Shown one piece after another: positions 6,572-9,968 of a stretch of 9,968 bases of DNA (position 1 is the stretch's first letter; each line of letters starts with the position of its first letter). The notes beneath the pieces are model-generated. The model saw only the letters and a list, made by a program, of their open reading frames with translations. It was not told the origin of the DNA and made no database searches. The stretch is from Actinomycetes bacterium (GTDB lineage Bacteria; Actinomycetota; Actinomycetes; Propionibacteriales; Propionibacteriaceae): NCBI GenBank assembly GCA_009785885.1, contig WQUE01000246.1, positions 1-9,968 of the forward strand. The letters are read 5' to 3'. The position numbers and the translations under genes were made by a program.

Positions 6572-7669
6572 ATGGAGCAGTGGGGATGGACGGCGCTCGC
6601 CTTCCTGGCCGGCGTGATCGCCGGCTGGGTGCTGGCGCGCCTGGTCGCGGCCGCGCGCCGGGGCGAGACGGCAGCCGGGGCTGCCCGCGTGGACGACGCG
6701 CTGGCGCCGGTCCAGGCCACGCTGGCGCAGCTGAACGTCCGGCTGGGCGAACTCGAGCGCGGACGCGCGGCACTGACGGGCGAGTTGCGCGCGCAAGCCG
6801 GTGCCATCGCGCTCGCCGCCGAGAACATGCGCCGTGAGACCGGTGCGCTGGCCACCGCGCTGCGCACCCCGCACGTGCGGGGCGCCTGGGGCGAGACCCA
6901 GCTGAAACGGGTGGTCGAGATCGCCGGCCTGGTCGACCACTGCGACTTCGTGCAGCAGGAGACCACGCGGACCAGCGGCGACGACGTCATCCGTCCCGAC
7001 CTGAAGGTGATGCTCGGCGACGGCCGCTTCTGCTACGTCGACGCCAAGACGCCCCTGGCCGCGTTCCTCGACGCCCAGTTGGCCGACGACGAGGACGAAC
7101 GCGCAGCCGACCTGCGGCGCTTCGCCGCTTGCGTGAAGGCGCACATCGAGACGCTGTCCGCGAAGGGGTACTGGAAGGCCGATCCGGGCACGCCCGAGTT
7201 CGTCGTGTTGTTCCTGCCGAGCGACGCGCTCGCGGCCGCCGCCCTCGAGTGCGCGCCGGATCTGCTGGAGTACGCGTCGCGGCGGGGCATCGTGCTCGCC
7301 ACGCCGACGAGCCTCATCGGGCTGCTCCGGGCGGTGTCCTACGGGTGGAAGCAAACCGCCCTGACCCAGGCCGCGGGCGAGGTCGTGGCGCTCGGACGGG
7401 AGCTGCACGACCGGCTCGCCCGCCTGGGCGGGCTGTTCGACAAGCTGGGACGCTCGCTGTCGGGTGCCGTCGGCGCCTACAACGAGACGCTGGGCAGCCT
7501 GGAGGGGCGCGTCCTCGTCAGCGCCCGCCGGCTGGGCGGCCTGGGTGTCAGCCAGGCCGCGATCCCCGCGCCGCGGGTGGTCGAGACGGCCGTCCGCACG
7601 CTCTCGGCCGCCGAGCTTCTGGACGACGCCCAGGGCGATCAGGAGGGAGGTGAGCCCTTGGACGGCTGA
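6572..7669 (+). CDS. rmuC: RmuC-family DNA recombination protein
   Basis: RmuC-family proteins limit certain DNA rearrangements, such as recombination at inverted repeats, and are thought to be membrane-anchored nuclease-like proteins. The 365-residue product has an N-terminal membrane helix (about 5-27), a short Ala/Arg/Glu-rich helical, probably coiled-coil region (40-98), then the RmuC core: RGAWGETQLKRVVE (103-116), RPDLKVML (141-148), YVDAKTPL (155-162, resembling the end of a PD-(D/E)xK active site with Asp143, Asp157 and Lys159), FLPSD (214-218), ATPTSLIGLLRAVSYGWKQ (243-261), and a variable Ala/Gly-rich tail. It is shorter than many relatives, mostly because of the brief coiled coil. 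The ATG at 6572 was chosen because it begins the membrane helix; the upstream frame is Arg-rich and unlike coding sequence. The ribosome-binding site is weak (GGGG). The gene is divergent from kdp and 302 bp upstream of ilvA. Confidence 0.93.
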   Translation: MEQWGWTALAFLAGVIAGWVLARLVAAARRGETAAGAARVDDALAPVQATLAQLNVRLGELERGRAALTGELRAQAGAIALAAENMRRETGALATALRTPHVRGAWGETQLKRVVEIAGLVDHCDFVQQETTRTSGDDVIRPDLKVMLGDGRFCYVDAKTPLAAFLDAQLADDEDERAADLRRFAACVKAHIETLSAKGYWKADPGTPEFVVLFLPSDALAAAALECAPDLLEYASRRGIVLATPTSLIGLLRAVSYGWKQTALTQAAGEVVALGRELHDRLARLGGLFDKLGRSLSGAVGAYNETLGSLEGRVLVSARRLGGLGVSQAAIPAPRVVETAVRTLSAAELLDDAQGDQEGGEPLDG

Positions 7670-7690
7670 CAACGCAAGAGCAGCGAGAGG

Positions 7691-7925
7691 CCCCGCCGCG
7701 CCACGCCACGCGACGCCACGCCGCGCACCGCCACGCCCCGCGACGCTACGCCACGCCACGCCACGCCACGCGACGCCACGCCCCGCGACGCTACGCCACG
7801 CCCGGCCACGCCGCGCCCCGCCACGCTCGGCCACGCCCGGCCACGCCGCGCCCCGCCACGCCCCGCGACGCGACGCCACGCCACGCCCGGCCACGCCGCG
7901 CCACGCCCCGCCACGCCACGCGACG
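7691..7925. repeat. In-register pentanucleotide tandem array, (CCACG)47 consensus
   Basis: The 235 bases divide into 47 consecutive 5-mers with no insertion or deletion. By hand count there are 21 CCACG, 7 CGACG, 7 CCCCG, 5 CCGCG, 3 CCCGG, 2 CTACG, one CACCG and one CTCGG. Every unit begins with C and ends with G. Higher-order copies are visible: units 22-27 recur as 29-34 (30 identical bases), and units 10-13 recur as 19-22. The array fills nearly all the rmuC-ilvA spacer, 21 nt after the rmuC stop and 46 nt before the ilvA start. The minus strand is G-rich with several GGGG runs. Frames through it stay open on both strands and should not be annotated as genes on openness alone. Confidence 0.95.
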
Positions 7926-7961
7926 CCCGTTCCTCGGTCCGTGACGCGCCGGGCTGGAACC

Positions 7962-7966
7962 GGAGG
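7962..7966 (+). promoter_or_regulatory. Shine-Dalgarno GGAGG fixing the ilvA start
   Basis: GGAGG lies five bases before the ATG at 7972 and 14 bases before the next in-frame ATG at 7981. The first ATG is therefore preferred. Confidence 0.75.
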
Positions 7967-7971
7967 CCAGA

Positions 7972-9261
7972 ATGGACCCCATGCCTGAAGCACTGCCGAG
8001 TCTCGCCGAGGTCGCCGCACTGGTCGACCGCGCCGCAACGCACCTGGAGGGTGTCGCCGCGGTGACGCCCCTCCAGCGCAACGACCGCCTGTCCGACCTG
8101 ACCGGGGCCGACGTGTGGCTGAAGCGGGAGGACCTGCAGCCGGTGCGCAGCTACAAGCTGCGCGGCGCCTACACGCTGATGAGCCAATTGGACGACGGCG
8201 CACTGCCGGCCGGCGTCGTGTGCGCGTCGGCCGGCAACCATGCCCAGGGCGTGGCCTGGGCGTGCGCCCGGCTGGGCATCGACGGGGCGATCTTCGTGCC
8301 CACGACGACGCCCCGCCAGAAGCGGGACCGGATCCGGGCGCTGGGCGGCGACCGCGTCCGGCTGATCGTCACCGGCGAGACGTACGACGCGGCCGACCAG
8401 GCGGCACACGAGGCCGCCGACAAGACCGGAGCGACGCTCGTGCCGGCGTTCGACGACCTCCGCACGGTCGCCGGCCAGGGCACGGTCGCGGCCGAGATCG
8501 TCGCCCAGCTCGGCGCGGCTCCCGACGTGCTGCTGGCGCCGGTCGGCGGTGGCGGCCTGCTGGCCGGCTGCGGCGCGTGGCTGCACGAGGCGGCGCCGAC
8601 GACCCGCGTGATCGGTGTCGAACCGGCCGGCGCCGCGTGCATCGCCGCCGGCCTCCAGGCCGGCCACCCGGTCCGGCTCGCGACCATCGACACGTTCGTC
8701 GACGGCGCCGCCGTGCGCCGCGCGGGCGAGGTGACGCTCCCCCTCGTCCGGGCGCTCGGCTGCCGCCTCGTCGCGATCCCCGAGGGCCAGGTGTGCAGCG
8801 AGATGCTGTCGCTCTACCAGGTCGACGGCGTGATCGCGGAGCCCGCCGGGGCGCTCGCGTCCTCGGCCCTGCGCCAGGGCCCGCACGACCTCACGGTGCG
8901 TGTCGCGCCCGGCCAAACGGTCGTCGCCATCGTGTCGGGCGGCAACAACGACATCTCGCGCTACAGCGAGGTGCTGGAGCGTTCGCTGCTGCACGAGGGC
9001 CGCAAGCACTACTTCATGGTCACGTTCCCCCAGGAGCCCGGCGCACTGCGGCGGTTCCTCGACGGCATCCTCGGCCCCGACGACGACATCGTCCTGTTCG
9101 AGTACACCAAGAAGTCGAACCGCGAGACCGGCCCGGCGCTCGTCGGCGTCGAGCTGGGCGATCCCGACGAACTGCCCGCGCTGCTCGACCGCATCGCCGC
9201 CAGTCCGATCCAGGTCGAGGCGATCCCGCCCGACGGCTCGTTCTACCGCTACCTCGTCTAG
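7972..9261 (+). CDS. ilvA: Threonine ammonia-lyase (threonine dehydratase), short form
   Basis: IlvA deaminates L-threonine to 2-oxobutanoate and ammonia using pyridoxal phosphate, the first committed step to isoleucine, in the cytoplasm. The 429-residue protein has the fold-type II PLP domain (about 20-335): RSYKLRGA with the Schiff-base Lys62, ASAGNHAQG (85-93), the phosphate-binding loop GGGGL (192-196) and VSGGNND (321-327). A single C-terminal ACT-like regulatory domain follows (about 345-429, KHYFMVTFPQEPGALRRFL onward), as in the roughly 430-residue corynebacterial-type enzymes rather than the E. coli enzyme of over 500 residues with two such domains. That regulatory domain suggests isoleucine feedback control, and makes the biosynthetic role more likely than the catabolic TdcB. 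No T-box or attenuator is visible upstream; the spacer is filled by the pentamer array. The stop codon lies in a 10-bp repeat and the gene converges on ispH. Confidence 0.95.
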   Translation: MDPMPEALPSLAEVAALVDRAATHLEGVAAVTPLQRNDRLSDLTGADVWLKREDLQPVRSYKLRGAYTLMSQLDDGALPAGVVCASAGNHAQGVAWACARLGIDGAIFVPTTTPRQKRDRIRALGGDRVRLIVTGETYDAADQAAHEAADKTGATLVPAFDDLRTVAGQGTVAAEIVAQLGAAPDVLLAPVGGGGLLAGCGAWLHEAAPTTRVIGVEPAGAACIAAGLQAGHPVRLATIDTFVDGAAVRRAGEVTLPLVRALGCRLVAIPEGQVCSEMLSLYQVDGVIAEPAGALASSALRQGPHDLTVRVAPGQTVVAIVSGGNNDISRYSEVLERSLLHEGRKHYFMVTFPQEPGALRRFLDGILGPDDDIVLFEYTKKSNRETGPALVGVELGDPDELPALLDRIAASPIQVEAIPPDGSFYRYLV

Positions 9262-9300
9262 CCTCGTCTAGCCTCGTCCAGCCCCGTCCGGCCCCGTCCG
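9251..9300. repeat. Five 10-bp tandem repeats at the ilvA/ispH convergence
   Basis: Five successive decamers read ACCTCGTCTA, GCCTCGTCTA, GCCTCGTCCA, GCCCCGTCCG, GCCCCGTCCG, with a partial sixth following. The junction between units forms the palindrome CTAG. The first CTAG supplies the ilvA TAG on the plus strand, and the second supplies the ispH TAG on the minus strand. The array therefore encodes the last residues of both proteins and spaces the stops 6 nt apart. The gradual change along the array suggests stepwise duplication and mutation. Confidence 0.9.
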
Positions 9301-9968
9301 GCCCCGGCGGTCCCGCACCTGCGGGGGCAAGGCGAAACGCAGCGTCTCCTCGACGAGCCGGTCCTCCTCCGCCTCGGGCCAACCCCAGGCGACGAGTTGC
9401 GCCAGGACCCCGGCGACCAAGTCGTCCGGCACGGAGGCGCCGCTGGTCACCCCCACGGTGCCGGCGTCCTCGAACCACGACCGCTGCAACTCCGAGGCGT
9501 CGTCCACGCGGTGGGCACGGGCCACACCGGCGGCCTTCGCGACGTCGACGAGGCGCACCGAGTTGGACGAGTTCGCCGACCCGACGACGACCACCACGTC
9601 GCACCGCTGCGCCAGTTCCCGCACGGCGGCCTGGCGGTTCTGGGTGGCGTAGCAGATGTCCTCGCTCGGCGGATCGACCAGGCGCGGGAAGCGGGCGCGC
9701 AGCCGGGCGACGGTGTCGCGCGTCTCGTCCACGCTCAGCGTCGTCTGGCTCAGCCACGCGACCGGCTCCCCCGTGGGCAACTCCAGGGCGTCGACGTCCT
9801 CCGGGGCGTCGACGAGACGGATGTGGGCCGGCGCGACACCCTGCGTGCCGTCCACCTCCTCGTGCCCGGCGTGCCCGATGAGCACGATCGGCAACCCCTC
9901 GCCGGCGAACCGGCGTGCCTCGTGGTGCACCTTCGTGACGAGGGGGCACGTCGCGTCGACGACGCGCA
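9268..9968 (-). CDS. ispH: 4-hydroxy-3-methylbut-2-enyl diphosphate reductase, 5' end missing
   Basis: IspH is the [4Fe-4S] enzyme that converts HMBPP to IPP and DMAPP, the last step of the MEP isoprenoid pathway. The gene runs off the right edge, so about the first 90 residues, including the first cluster Cys (E. coli Cys12), are not seen. Visible elements in order are VVDATCPLVTKVH (second cluster Cys, E. coli Cys96), IGHAGHEEVDGT (catalytic His and the Glu equivalent to Glu126), SQTTLSVDET (Thr167 equivalent), DICYATQNRQ (third cluster Cys, Cys197 equivalent), GSANSSNS and SGASVP (substrate-phosphate contacts). The frame continues without a stop to base 9968, so the GTG near 9930 is internal and not a start. 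The last residues (GRTGPDGAGRG) come from the tandem repeats. It converges on ilvA. Confidence 0.95.
   Translation of the reverse strand, partial: RVVDATCPLVTKVHHEARRFAGEGLPIVLIGHAGHEEVDGTQGVAPAHIRLVDAPEDVDALELPTGEPVAWLSQTTLSVDETRDTVARLRARFPRLVDPPSEDICYATQNRQAAVRELAQRCDVVVVVGSANSSNSVRLVDVAKAAGVARAHRVDDASELQRSWFEDAGTVGVTSGASVPDDLVAGVLAQLVAWGWPEAEEDRLVEETLRFALPPQVRDRRGRTGPDGAGRG

Noticed and set aside
7691..7925. CRISPR array
   Set aside because: There are no long conserved repeats with unique spacers, only contiguous degenerate 5-mers, and no cas gene is present.
6491..8203. Long minus-strand frames rich in GVAWR repeats
   Set aside because: They arise from the stop-free pentamer array and from the antisense of rmuC and ilvA; no start signal or family supports them.
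8115..9881. A 588-codon plus-strand frame through ilvA and antisense to ispH
   Set aside because: It is out of frame with ilvA, Arg/Pro-rich, and matches nothing; ilvA and ispH explain the region fully.
9268..9930. A complete ispH starting at the GTG near 9930
   Set aside because: The frame continues upstream into VVDATCPLVTK with the essential cluster cysteine, so that GTG is an internal Val codon and the gene is cut by the window edge.

Overview
The window reads as chromosomal DNA from a high-GC Gram-positive bacterium (Actinomycetota). The genes are strongly G/C-ending, GTG starts are used, and the closest recognisable protein types are actinobacterial: a short IlvA with one regulatory domain, RmuC, and IspH nearby. 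The genus cannot be fixed from the sequence alone.

Layout from left to right. Positions 1-436 hold no gene I can support, only three inverted repeats. Positions 437-6280 form one leftward transcription unit, in transcription order kdpF-kdpA-kdpB-kdpC followed by an M18-family aminopeptidase. It encodes the full ATP-driven potassium uptake complex KdpFABC, with 1-nt and 4-nt overlaps between kdpF/kdpA and kdpA/kdpB, a 16-nt gap before kdpC, and a 10-nt gap before the peptidase. kdpF is only 29 codons and starts with GTG. No kdpD/kdpE sensor-regulator pair lies in the window. A 291-bp divergent spacer (6281-6571) separates this unit from the rightward genes and carries a GC-rich nested hairpin just before kdpF.

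Rightward genes are rmuC (6572-7669) and ilvA (7972-9261). Between them is the most striking non-coding feature: 47 consecutive pentanucleotides, consensus CCACG, in perfect register over 235 bp without a single indel. The window ends with ispH on the minus strand, running off the right edge and converging on ilvA. The two stop codons lie 6 nt apart in neighbouring copies of a 10-bp tandem repeat containing the palindrome CTAG.

Biologically the window combines potassium homeostasis (Kdp), peptide turnover (M18), a recombination/nuclease-like factor (RmuC), isoleucine synthesis (IlvA) and isoprenoid synthesis (IspH). The observation most worth following is that the Kdp system departs from the classical sequence at several normally invariant places: KdpB TM4 has IPAEIAA where IPTTIGG is expected, KdpB TM5 has D..R where D..K is expected, KdpA has changes in three of four selectivity-filter loops, and KdpC lacks a conserved His. 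This suggests a divergent Kdp subfamily. No CRISPR array, tRNA, rRNA, complete mobile element or defence system was seen.
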